Part shown: one piece after another, positions 15,295-24,200 of the stretch | How positions within the stretch are numbered: position 1 is the first letter of the stretch | Layout of the letters: the number at the start of each line of letters is the position of its first letter | DNA from: Actinomyces sp. ICM47 | GTDB taxonomy: Bacteria > Actinomycetota > Actinomycetes > Actinomycetales > Actinomycetaceae | Reading direction: 5' to 3' | Assembly (NCBI RefSeq): GCF_000278725.1 | Contig: NZ_ALCA01000088.1 | Location: forward strand, 1 to 30,513 | DNA length: 30,513 nt | Program-made: the position numbers and the translations under genes | Notes under the pieces: generated by a model | What the model was told of the DNA's origin: nothing | The model's input: the letters and a program-made list of their open reading frames with translations, nothing else | The model's database searches: none

Positions 15295-18200
15295 ATGGAC
15301 ATGAAGGGTCTGTACGCGAAGGATATTTTCCGGTCGATCGACGGTGTCATCAAGGCTGATGACGTCTCGAAGGTCGCCTCCGAGGTCGACGAATACGTTA
15401 TGACCAGCGAGATCCGCAGCGGTCTGTCGCGGATTGTCGATGCGTGGAACCAGGTCGATGCTCCGTCGAACGGCGTGTGGATCGCGGGTTTCTTTGGGTC
15501 GGGTAAGTCGCACCTGCTGAAGATGCTGTCCTACCTGCTGGGTGAGCAGGCGGGAAGCCAGCCGATGACCCGCGAAGATGTCGAACGAGCCTTCGAACAG
15601 AAGGTCGCAGGCGATGAGACACTTATTGCGGACCTCAAGAGGAGCCTGCATACGCCCATGCGCGCGGTGCTCTTCAATATCGACGCCAAGGATGATAAGT
15701 CGACGCGTGAGCGCGGATCGGCAATGATCGAGGTCTTCTACAAGGTCTACTTTGAGGCGCGCGGCCTGTACTCGAAGGATCTGGGAGTTGGTGCACTCGA
15801 GTGTGACCTGGAAGATCGGGGAGAACTGGCGCGTTTTCGCGAGGCCTACCAGGAGGAAGCTGGGCATACCTGGGAGGTCGGTCGCGTCAACACCGTCTTT
15901 TCGGAGGCGCTTGTCTCGAGGGCGCTGGCCCGCCTTGGGCACCAGGTGGATCAGCCCTTCCGCAGCTATCGGGAGCAGATGAACCTGTCGGCCGAGGCCT
16001 TCGCGCAGGACGTGGCCTCGTGGCTTGACCGTCAGGGGCCTCACCAGCGCATCGCCTTCTTCGTCGACGAGGTCGGCCAGTTCATCGGCGACGACTCTCA
16101 GCTGATGCTGAACCTGCAGACCATCACCGAGCAGCTGGCGACGCATTGCCCCGGTCGCGCCTGGGTCTTTGTGACCTCGCAGGAGGAACTGAGTGGTATT
16201 ACGGCGCAGATGAACGAGCGCCGTAGCACGGACTTCTCCAAGATTCAGGGGCGCTTCGCGATCAAGGTGAGCCTGTCGACGGAGGAGGTCACGGACGTGA
16301 TCGCTCGCCGACTGCTGACAAAGAGTGAGCAGGGGGCGGAAGACCTGGACACGCTGTGGCAGCGTCTCGGCGCGGGGTTCCCGTCGATGTTCCGTTTCCC
16401 AGTGAAGACGAAGAAGTACGATAACTACCTGACGAGGGATAGCTTCGTTGCTAAATACCCGTTCGTGGACTACCAATTTGAGATGTTCACGCAGGCGATG
16501 CGAGGCCTGTCCGATAACGACCTCTTCACGGGCCGTCACTCGTCGGTGGGTGCGCGTTCGCTGCTGGGCGTGTGTCAGCAGATCGCGCAGGAGCTGACGG
16601 ATGACGAGCTGGGTACGGTTGCGTCTTTCGATCGCTTCTACGACGGCATCGCGGCGATGCTCAAGTCCGACGTGAAGGACAATATTGGGCGAGCCGCACA
16701 GGATTCGCGCACGTGTGACTCCTTCACGATGAGCGTGCTGAAGGTGCTCCTTCTCGTTCGCTACGTGGATTCCTTCCATGCATATCCGCGCAATATTGCG
16801 GTTCTGCTGCGCCGTTCCCTGGATCAGGATGCGACTGATCTGGAAACACGTGTTGAGCGTGCGCTTCGCATCCTGTCGGATCAGGTGTACGTGCAGCGTC
16901 AGGCGGATGGAACCTACGCGTACATGACAAATGAAGAAAAGGAAGTCCGTCGAGAGATTCGTCAGATCACCGTGGAGTCCAGGGAAATAGCGGATCTGCT
17001 GCGCACGGACATCCGTAAGCACGTCGGTACCTCCGCGACGAGCTTCGTGTATCCCGGAACGAACCGACGCATGGGCGTGTCCCTGTTCGTCGATGGACGC
17101 CGCGAACAGGCCGAGCCGCTGGTAATCTCGGTGTCCACGCCGCAGTCCTCCCTGGACGAGGCGGGTATTCGTAACGAGAGTGCCTATCGCCATGACAGCC
17201 TTTCGTTGGGGCTGGATATCAGCTCCGAGATCCTCGAGGATGTGCGAGTCTTCTGCCAGACTGAGGAGTATGTGAAGCGTCAGGCAGGCGCTGCCTCAGG
17301 CCTTCGCAAGCGCATCATCCTGGCGCATAAGGAAGACAATGAGCAGCGTCGTCGAGTGATCGGCGAGGCCGTGAAGGATGCGCTTATGCGGGCGTCGTTG
17401 TTTGTTGCGGGGGAGGAAGTGAAGACGGGTACGGCGAAGACGCCGGCAGACGTGATTGAGCTGGGACTGACTCGTCTTGCTCAGAAAGTCTACCCCCGTA
17501 TCGAGGATGCGAAGCCGCTGGCGGGCCTCAAGGATGGACAGATCGTGTCCTTCCTGCGCGATCAGGAGGACGCGACGCTGGACGTTGACCCGGGCGTGGA
17601 TATCGCGCAGAGTCTCGCGGGCGAGTGCGCCCAGTGGGTGGAGCAGGCGCGCGTGCTGAACGGACAAAACGTGTTCGTGAAGAACGCGATCGAGTATTAC
17701 GGTCGGGCCCCCTTCGGCTGGGACAAGAACGCGGTGCTGGCCATCGTGGCGACGGCCCTTCGCCTGGAGCTGCTCGAGGCCCTCGAGAACGACAGACCCC
17801 TCACTCGCACGGAGCTGGAGGGTGCCCTGCGCGACGTGACCCGCCAGGGGCGGGTGCTGCTGCAGAAAAAGAAGCACCTGGATCGCGCCGCACTCGCGGA
17901 TTTCCAGCGTTTTGTTGGTCATTTTGTCCCGAGGGAGTCCCCGCAGGATGGCCCTTCGCGCGTTCGCGCGGTTGAGGTCAAGGCGGCCGAGTGGGTGAAG
18001 CTGCTCAAGGGATACAGGTCCGACTGGTACAGCTTTGATGACGAAGTCGCGGAGGCCCTCGACCTGCTGACGCCGCTCACAACCACGCAGCACACCGAAG
18101 AGGAGATGCTTGCCCCGCAGATCCGCGGCGGATTCGACGATCTGATCGAGATTGTCGACGACTTCCTCATGCCCTACCGGGAGTTCGTGGAGGAGCATGA

Positions 18201-18804
18201 ACAGGAGCTTCGCGACGCGTTGGCCGAGGCGGACAGCCTGTCGTTCTTCGAACTCACGGAGGACGGTGAGCAGGCAATTGATGAGCTTCGAAAGCTCGCA
18301 GGTGACTCGAGGCTGTACGTGCGCACGCAGGAGATCGCGCCGCTGGTTCGGCGTATCGACGCGGCGCGTCGTGCGTTGGTGCAGGCGCAGCGTGACAAGG
18401 TACTGCGACGCATCGACGAGGCCGTGGCGGGTATTCGCGGATCCGCTGAGTTCAAGGCTGCGTCGGAGGAAGCTCGGCTGAGGGTTGATGCGGTGATGGA
18501 GCGGCTCTGTGCTGCGGTGAATTCGGTATCGAAGCCGGGTCATGCGGAGGAAATCGGCCGTCAGCTCGATCAGCGTGTGGACGACCTCTACGCCGCATTG
18601 ATCGCGTCGGCGACGCCCGCGGAGTACCCGGACCCAGACGAGGCGACGGAGCCGACCAAGAGGCCGACGATTGTGCGCCTGGCGGATCTGCTGCCGAAGA
18701 CGAACGGCCTCCTGTCGACGCCGGATCAGGTCAACGAGTACATCGAGCGCGTTCGTGAGCAGATGCTCGCGGCTGTGAACGACGGCAAGCAGCTGCGCCC
18801 CTGA
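15295..18804 (+). CDS. brxC: BREX ATPase BrxC
   Basis: 1169 aa, typical for BrxC (about 1200 aa). The N-terminal ATPase has a P-loop GFFGSGKS (residues 65-72) and a Walker B at about 250-260 (IAFFVDEVGQF). The long C-terminal region is helical and charged and contains coiled-coil-like stretches. BrxC is a large AAA-type ATPase required for both methylation and phage exclusion in type 1 BREX; it is thought to power assembly on DNA. The ATG at 15295 has AAAGGTG upstream. The next gene, pglX, starts 10 bases after its stop with an AAGGAG ribosome site. Confidence 0.92.
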   Translation: MDMKGLYAKDIFRSIDGVIKADDVSKVASEVDEYVMTSEIRSGLSRIVDAWNQVDAPSNGVWIAGFFGSGKSHLLKMLSYLLGEQAGSQPMTREDVERAFEQKVAGDETLIADLKRSLHTPMRAVLFNIDAKDDKSTRERGSAMIEVFYKVYFEARGLYSKDLGVGALECDLEDRGELARFREAYQEEAGHTWEVGRVNTVFSEALVSRALARLGHQVDQPFRSYREQMNLSAEAFAQDVASWLDRQGPHQRIAFFVDEVGQFIGDDSQLMLNLQTITEQLATHCPGRAWVFVTSQEELSGITAQMNERRSTDFSKIQGRFAIKVSLSTEEVTDVIARRLLTKSEQGAEDLDTLWQRLGAGFPSMFRFPVKTKKYDNYLTRDSFVAKYPFVDYQFEMFTQAMRGLSDNDLFTGRHSSVGARSLLGVCQQIAQELTDDELGTVASFDRFYDGIAAMLKSDVKDNIGRAAQDSRTCDSFTMSVLKVLLLVRYVDSFHAYPRNIAVLLRRSLDQDATDLETRVERALRILSDQVYVQRQADGTYAYMTNEEKEVRREIRQITVESREIADLLRTDIRKHVGTSATSFVYPGTNRRMGVSLFVDGRREQAEPLVISVSTPQSSLDEAGIRNESAYRHDSLSLGLDISSEILEDVRVFCQTEEYVKRQAGAASGLRKRIILAHKEDNEQRRRVIGEAVKDALMRASLFVAGEEVKTGTAKTPADVIELGLTRLAQKVYPRIEDAKPLAGLKDGQIVSFLRDQEDATLDVDPGVDIAQSLAGECAQWVEQARVLNGQNVFVKNAIEYYGRAPFGWDKNAVLAIVATALRLELLEALENDRPLTRTELEGALRDVTRQGRVLLQKKKHLDRAALADFQRFVGHFVPRESPQDGPSRVRAVEVKAAEWVKLLKGYRSDWYSFDDEVAEALDLLTPLTTTQHTEEEMLAPQIRGGFDDLIEIVDDFLMPYREFVEEHEQELRDALAEADSLSFFELTEDGEQAIDELRKLAGDSRLYVRTQEIAPLVRRIDAARRALVQAQRDKVLRRIDEAVAGIRGSAEFKAASEEARLRVDAVMERLCAAVNSVSKPGHAEEIGRQLDQRVDDLYAALIASATPAEYPDPDEATEPTKRPTIVRLADLLPKTNGLLSTPDQVNEYIERVREQMLAAVNDGKQLRP

Positions 18805-18814
18805 AGGAGTAGAC

Positions 18815-21800
18815 ATGAACACCTCAGTGTTGGAGTCCCTGGCGGCCGCCTCGCGCGAGCGCCTCATCGAGATGTCCGTGGCTGCGATCGAGCGCAAGAT
18901 GGCCGATCCGCTTCTGAGCGACGCCGACCGCGTGCGCCTGACCCAGGCTGTCGACAAGCATGCCGAGGCCGGTGGTAACCGGGTGCTGGGTGCTGCGAAG
19001 GTGGTTGCCTACTCCTGGTTTAACCGCCTGACAGCCCTGCGCTACATGGACGCGATGGGTCTCTCAGGTGACTACGGAGTCGTCACCCCGGCCGAGGGTG
19101 CGGGGACGGGTGTACCCGAGTGCGTGCAGCGCGCCCGCGGGGGTGACTTCGACCGACACATCGGAGAGGATGCGCGAGCGCGGATAGTGCAGCTGCTGTT
19201 CGATAATCAGGACCTTGATGCATACGTTCTGCTGCTCCGCGAGTACTTCACCTCGTGGCACCTGGTCATGCCGGGCGTATTCCCCGAGGCGGAAGACTGG
19301 ACGAACCTGGTTCCGCCAACGGACCTCCTGTCGGCTGGTGAGTCTGTGCGTGCCGATATCGTTGCGGCGATCAACCCCAACGATTCTGGACGCATGGACG
19401 TTGAGGTAATCGGCTGGCTCTATCAGTTCTACATTTCAGCTCGTAAGCAGGAAATCAACGAGTCGAAGGCCAAGATCGACAAGGACACGTTGGCTCCCGT
19501 CACGCAGCTCTTTACCCCGCACTGGGTGGTGCGCTACCTGGTGGAGAATACGCTGGGGAAGCAGTGGCTGCGTGCCCACCCGGACTCCGCGCTCCGGGAG
19601 AAATTCGAGTACCTGGTGACCCCTGCCGAAGGACAGGAGGATGAGGGCCTGGCAATCTCCAACCCCGAGGACTTCCGCGTCATCGACCCGGCCTGCGGCT
19701 CTGGGCACATGCTCACCTATGCCTTCGACGTCCTGTGGGAGATGTACGCTGAGGCCGGATACCCGACCAGGCAGATCGCTCGCCTGATCCTGGAGAAGAA
19801 CCTGCATGGTGCGGACGTGGATGGGCGCGCGGCGCAGCTCGCTTCCTTCGCCTTGACGATGAAGGCCGTCGAGCATAATCCTGGTTTCTTGGGGCGTATC
19901 GAGCGCCAGAGTCAGCGAGATGGCGAGACCTCGTGGCAGGGGCCCAGAATCGTTCACGTTGAGTCTATGGAACTCGATGAGCTGAGCCCCGCAGAGATCG
20001 CGGATGCCTCCGACGATGGAGTGTCCCTCGGCATGTCTCAGCTGATCGAACAGCTGCGCTATGCCGACGCCTACGGATCGCTGATCCGTGTGCCCGAGGG
20101 TGCGTCTACTCTGTTCCGCGAGATCGCGCGCCGCATTGAAGCGGGGGAGAAGCAGCAGGTGCTGGGCGGCGCGGACAGTGAGGAGTGGCTGCGCGCCGCC
20201 GACATGTGCGAGATCCTTGAGGACGGACGCTACACGACCCTGATTGCGAACCCGCCTTATCTCAGCATGAAGAAGGCGAAAGATCCACTCAAGCGGTTCG
20301 CGAACAAACACTACAAGCGTAGTTCCACAGACCTGTGCACGATGTTTATCGAGCGTGCTGCTTCCCTCGCTCAACGTCGTGGTGCGATCGGTATGATCAC
20401 GATGCACGCGTGGATGTTCCTGGACTCGTATCGAGAACTGCGCCCGTGGATGTTGTCGACCATGAGTATCGACTCGATGGCTCACCTTGGTACGCGTGCC
20501 TTCGACTCGATTGGGGGAGAGGTCGTCCAGACGACCGCTTTTACGATTACGAATGCAACTAGCGATGTCGACCGTGTCGGCGTCTATTTGCGGCTAGTAG
20601 ACGGTCGAAACGAAGCTGAAAAAGACCTTGTTCTCCGAACGGTAGCGTGTGAACAGAAGCATGACATTCGCTTTGAAGTCTCACCCGCAACTTTTGCAGT
20701 GATTCCCGGAAGGCCCATAGTGTACTGGGCTAGTCGCCAAATGCTTAACGCTTTTGAAGCGGGCGTCCCGTTGGGAGAGGTGGCGCCCGCGAAGCAAGGG
20801 CTCGCGACCGCTGATAACGAGCGATTCCTACGTCAGTGGTTCGAGGTAAGCGCCGACCGCTCTTACATGCAGGCCCGCGATCGTGCGGATGCCCAGGCCA
20901 GTGGTGCACGCTGGTTCCCACACAACAAGGGCGGCGAGTTCCGCAAGTGGTGGGGCAACCAGGACTACGTTATCAACTGGCAGGACGATGGCCGTGAACT
21001 TTGGGATTTCAGACCACGCTCGGTCATCCGAAATCCCGATTGTTACTTCCGTCCCTGTGTTTCGTGGGCGCGTGTGTCCTCAGGTGATCCGTCATTCCGA
21101 TTGTTTGATTCATCTTCTACATTTAACGACAAAGGTGCCGCTGTATTTTTGAGCTCGCATCAGCAAACATATGAGATGCTTGGCTATTTGAATTCGAGTA
21201 CAACGTTAAAGCTTGAATCTACAATCGCTCCAACCGTCATGTTCGAGGTTGGCCAGGTGAAGAATCTCCCCTGGATCAAGCCCGAGTCCTTTGATTCGGC
21301 GGGAGTCGAGCGGTTGATCGAGATTTTCCGCGCCGACTGGGACGCCCGTGAGACCTCGTGGGACTTCGCCCGGCCTCCCTACCTGCGCGGCGGGTACTCG
21401 CTGCTCCAGGATGCCTTTGACGACTGGTACCGCCGCAGCTGTGAGACTGCCGATGAAGCGCGACGCCTGGAGACGGAAAATAACCGCTACTGGGCCGAGG
21501 TCTACGGCCTCGCGGACGAGGTGGAGATCAACGTTCCACTCTCGCGAGTCTCCCTCACCTATAACCCGCGGTTCGCCTTCGCCCCCACGAAGGGTGCGCC
21601 CGAGCGCAGCGAGGAGGAATACCGCTGGCTGCACTACCAATGCAGCGCGCGCGAACTCATCTCCTGGGCCATCGGCGTCACGATGGGCCGCTACAGCGTC
21701 GACGTGCCCGGCCTCGTACTGGCCGACCAGGCCTCGTCGCTTGACGACTTCCGCGCCCGCGTCGCCGAGGCGCGCCTCGAACCCGACGATGACGGCATCA

Positions 21801-22537
21801 TTCCCGTCACCGGCGGCGCCTTCGACGACGATGCCTCGCGCCGCGTCAGGGCCGTGCTGCGCGTTGTCTTCGGTGCCGCTGATCTGGGTGACAACATCGA
21901 GTTCCTCACTCGCTGCCTGGCCGTGAAGCCTGGCAGCTCGAGCGCGGAGTTCGTGCCGCCGGCGATCCCGGCCGACCCCGAGCGGGCCCTTGAGGACTAC
22001 ATGGCGAAGTCCTTCGCCGCCGACCACCAGAAGGACTACAGCGGCCGCCCCGTGTACTGGTCTCTTGAGTCTCCGAAGGGCACGTTCCGGGCGCTCATCT
22101 ACCTGCACCGCTACACGCCTGACACGGTTGGCCAGGTGCTCACCAAGTACGCGGCTCCCTTCGTCGATCGACTCAAGGCCGAATCGGAGGCCGTCGGGCG
22201 TGAGCGTGACGCCGTGATGGGCGACGACAGGAAGGCCGATCGCGAGCGCGCCCGCATCGACAAGAGGCGTGCGGAGATCGACGCGACGATCGCGGAGGTT
22301 CAGGGATTCATCGACTCGGTCCTGCAGCCTCTCGCTCAGCGCCGCATCCACTTGGACTTGGACGACGGCGTGCGCATCAACCGCCTCAAACTCGCTTACG
22401 GCTGGCGCTCGGATCTGGCTGACCTGCCCCAGCCCGCGATCGGCGTTGCCACGGCGGCAGTCAAGAAGGAGATCGAGAAGGATCTCAAGTGGGCCCACAA
22501 GGAGGTCGCAAAGAACAACGCATGGTGGAGTGAGTAA
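18815..22537 (+). CDS. pglX: BREX-1 adenine-specific DNA methyltransferase PglX
   Basis: 1240 aa, the usual size. Methyltransferase motif I is IDPACGSGHMLTYAFD (about residues 290-305), and the N6-adenine catalytic motif NPPYLS is near residues 479-484. Before these lies the helical N-terminal domain, with TQLFTPHWVVRYLVENTLG leading into the catalytic domain. The C-terminal half holds the target-recognition region and ends in a long coiled coil (about 1125-1170). PglX methylates an adenine in a short non-palindromic site on host DNA and is needed for exclusion of unmodified phage. Two internal stretches (about 20530-20760 and 21000-21250) look AT-richer than the rest. Its TAA overlaps the RT start by one base (TAATG). 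Confidence 0.93.
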   Translation: MNTSVLESLAAASRERLIEMSVAAIERKMADPLLSDADRVRLTQAVDKHAEAGGNRVLGAAKVVAYSWFNRLTALRYMDAMGLSGDYGVVTPAEGAGTGVPECVQRARGGDFDRHIGEDARARIVQLLFDNQDLDAYVLLLREYFTSWHLVMPGVFPEAEDWTNLVPPTDLLSAGESVRADIVAAINPNDSGRMDVEVIGWLYQFYISARKQEINESKAKIDKDTLAPVTQLFTPHWVVRYLVENTLGKQWLRAHPDSALREKFEYLVTPAEGQEDEGLAISNPEDFRVIDPACGSGHMLTYAFDVLWEMYAEAGYPTRQIARLILEKNLHGADVDGRAAQLASFALTMKAVEHNPGFLGRIERQSQRDGETSWQGPRIVHVESMELDELSPAEIADASDDGVSLGMSQLIEQLRYADAYGSLIRVPEGASTLFREIARRIEAGEKQQVLGGADSEEWLRAADMCEILEDGRYTTLIANPPYLSMKKAKDPLKRFANKHYKRSSTDLCTMFIERAASLAQRRGAIGMITMHAWMFLDSYRELRPWMLSTMSIDSMAHLGTRAFDSIGGEVVQTTAFTITNATSDVDRVGVYLRLVDGRNEAEKDLVLRTVACEQKHDIRFEVSPATFAVIPGRPIVYWASRQMLNAFEAGVPLGEVAPAKQGLATADNERFLRQWFEVSADRSYMQARDRADAQASGARWFPHNKGGEFRKWWGNQDYVINWQDDGRELWDFRPRSVIRNPDCYFRPCVSWARVSSGDPSFRLFDSSSTFNDKGAAVFLSSHQQTYEMLGYLNSSTTLKLESTIAPTVMFEVGQVKNLPWIKPESFDSAGVERLIEIFRADWDARETSWDFARPPYLRGGYSLLQDAFDDWYRRSCETADEARRLETENNRYWAEVYGLADEVEINVPLSRVSLTYNPRFAFAPTKGAPERSEEEYRWLHYQCSARELISWAIGVTMGRYSVDVPGLVLADQASSLDDFRARVAEARLEPDDDGIIPVTGGAFDDDASRRVRAVLRVVFGAADLGDNIEFLTRCLAVKPGSSSAEFVPPAIPADPERALEDYMAKSFAADHQKDYSGRPVYWSLESPKGTFRALIYLHRYTPDTVGQVLTKYAAPFVDRLKAESEAVGRERDAVMGDDRKADRERARIDKRRAEIDATIAEVQGFIDSVLQPLAQRRIHLDLDDGVRINRLKLAYGWRSDLADLPQPAIGVATAAVKKEIEKDLKWAHKEVAKNNAWWSE

Positions 22538-24126
22538 TGAGCACGAAGCCGAATCCCACCATTCTCGATCTGGATCACGATAAGGCTCGGCGCCTTTTGA
22601 TGCAGCCCGAGTCGTACTGCAATGTGCCGCTTCCTGAATACTATGACTTTACTGGAGTTTTATCTGAAGCCGGAAAACTTGCTCGAAAATATCGAAGTTC
22701 ATGCGTCACCAATAATGGGCTACGAAAGTCAATGAGCGGAAGTGTTTGTTCCGCCGGTTACCGTCCAGACTCTTGCGAGATAAAGCATATATATGAAGGT
22801 GTGAACTACCGGATTCTTGCAAATAAAGACGGTCTTCTTAGTTGGCGTCCGTTGGAGTTGATTAATCCGATAATCTATGCAGCAATAGTTTATAAGTTGA
22901 CTGAGAGGGCGAGCTGGGAACTAGTGCGATCTCGTTTTGCAGAATTTCAGCAAAATGAGCAGATTGAGTGCTGTAGCATTCCACGAGGTTTGTTTACGTA
23001 CGCGCAAAAAAGTTCTGTAATGAATTGGTGGGAGTCATTTGAGCAGAGGTCGATCGCATTGTCGCTCGAATTTCCGTATATGGGTAAAACAGATATATCT
23101 GACTGTTATGGGGCGATATATACGCACAGTATTTCCTGGGCTCTTCATGGGAAGGTGCAGGCAAAGAATGGTGGTAGGGGTAGTAGCCTCCTTGGTGATT
23201 ATATTGATAGTGAAATTCAGAATATGCACTCACGGCAGACTGTTGGTATTCCTCAAGGGAGTGTGCTTTCAGATTTAATTGCTGAAATGGTGCTTGGATA
23301 TGCGGATTTGTCGTTATCTCGAGAGCTAGAAAATGACCCTGCGCTCGTAGATTGTGAGTACAAAATTCTGCGATATCGAGATGACTATCGCATATTCGCA
23401 AGCTCTCGTGAGGGCGTGCATTCAATTCTACTGGCGCTCATGAAAGTTCTTTCAGGGCTGAATTTTAAGCTTGGGGCGGCGAAGACAGCTATCTCCGATG
23501 ATGTTGTCCTTGATTCTGTCAAAGCTGACAAAATCGAGTGGCTTTTGACTGGTCGCGCGCATTCATCTATACATAAACGACTTCTCATGCTGAGTCGTTT
23601 TGCTCGCGACTATCCACAGTCGGGAACACTCGTCCGCGAATTGCAGAAAATTAGTAATTACCTAGAGACTACGAAGCGTTTCCCAGGTAAGCGAGATGTC
23701 TTGGTGGCTCAGGTTGTTGATATTGTCGTGCGCAATCCGCGATGTTATCCAATCGGCGCCCGTATCCTCAGTCTGCTGCTGCGAAAAGAGGAAAGTGATG
23801 CGCAACGCGACTTTCTCGTCAAAATTATCAATCGGTGTCGAATGACTCCAAACAGTGGGCTGTTTGAAATTTGGCTTCAACGAGTTGCTCGAGTCTTGGA
23901 TATTAGAATGAGCTATGACGAGTCGATGTGTTGTGCAATCGAAGCTTTTGTCATTGGTGATTGTGATGTTGTCAATCCATGGCCATGGCAGTGGATGAGG
24001 GATCCAGTTCGTGCTGATCTTGAGGCTCTCTCAATTATTGATATTGATAAGTTGAATGGTATCTCCGATGTCATCTCTTCTGATGAAGTCGGGGATTTGT
24101 CTTCGTACCCTCGAGCAGGCGCGTGA
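22537..24126 (+). CDS. Reverse transcriptase (UG/Abi-like) embedded in the BREX operon
   Basis: 529 aa. RT palm motifs are intact. A pre-palm segment SWRPLELINPIIYAAIVY (102-119) precedes motif A, KTDISDCYGAIYTHSI (184-199, Asp186). Motif B is GIPQGSVLSD (237-246). Motif C is RYRDDYRIF (279-287, catalytic Asp282/Asp283). A motif D-like GAAKTAI follows. The C-terminal ~180 residues are helical (YPIGARILSLLL, GLFEIWLQRV), like the alpha-repeat domain of UG/Abi defence RTs. No intron maturase X or endonuclease domain and no adjacent msr/msd-like RNA are seen, so a group II intron or retron is unlikely. The gene is visibly AT-richer than pglX and pglZ and starts inside the pglX stop codon (TAATG). 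I cannot assign the UG group. Confidence 0.9.
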   Translation: MSTKPNPTILDLDHDKARRLLMQPESYCNVPLPEYYDFTGVLSEAGKLARKYRSSCVTNNGLRKSMSGSVCSAGYRPDSCEIKHIYEGVNYRILANKDGLLSWRPLELINPIIYAAIVYKLTERASWELVRSRFAEFQQNEQIECCSIPRGLFTYAQKSSVMNWWESFEQRSIALSLEFPYMGKTDISDCYGAIYTHSISWALHGKVQAKNGGRGSSLLGDYIDSEIQNMHSRQTVGIPQGSVLSDLIAEMVLGYADLSLSRELENDPALVDCEYKILRYRDDYRIFASSREGVHSILLALMKVLSGLNFKLGAAKTAISDDVVLDSVKADKIEWLLTGRAHSSIHKRLLMLSRFARDYPQSGTLVRELQKISNYLETTKRFPGKRDVLVAQVVDIVVRNPRCYPIGARILSLLLRKEESDAQRDFLVKIINRCRMTPNSGLFEIWLQRVARVLDIRMSYDESMCCAIEAFVIGDCDVVNPWPWQWMRDPVRADLEALSIIDIDKLNGISDVISSDEVGDLSSYPRAGA

Positions 24127-24134
24127 TACGCTTT

Positions 24135-24174
24135 CGCGGAAGGGGAGGCTTTCCGCGCAGCTGATGGCGCTGCG
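24135..24174 (+). other. Two adjacent small hairpins in the RT-pglZ gap
   Basis: CGCGGAA/TTCCGCG (24135-24141 with 24151-24157) and CGCAGC/GCTGCG (24156-24161 with 24169-24174) share two bases, so they are alternatives or form a stacked structure. This 74-base GC-rich gap is the only sizeable untranslated stretch between pglX and brxL. It may be a processing or attenuation structure, or a scar of RT insertion. Confidence 0.4.
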
Positions 24175-24200
24175 AGGAAGAGTGAGGAAAGGCGATACTG

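Noticed and set aside
15256..17193. 645-aa minus-strand frame opposite brxC
   Set aside because: Shadow frame; brxC on the plus strand has P-loop and Walker B motifs and fits the operon.
22537..24126. Retron or group II intron as explanation for the reverse transcriptase
   Set aside because: The RT start overlaps pglX, leaving no room for an upstream msr/msd RNA, and there is no maturase X domain, endonuclease domain or intron boundary.
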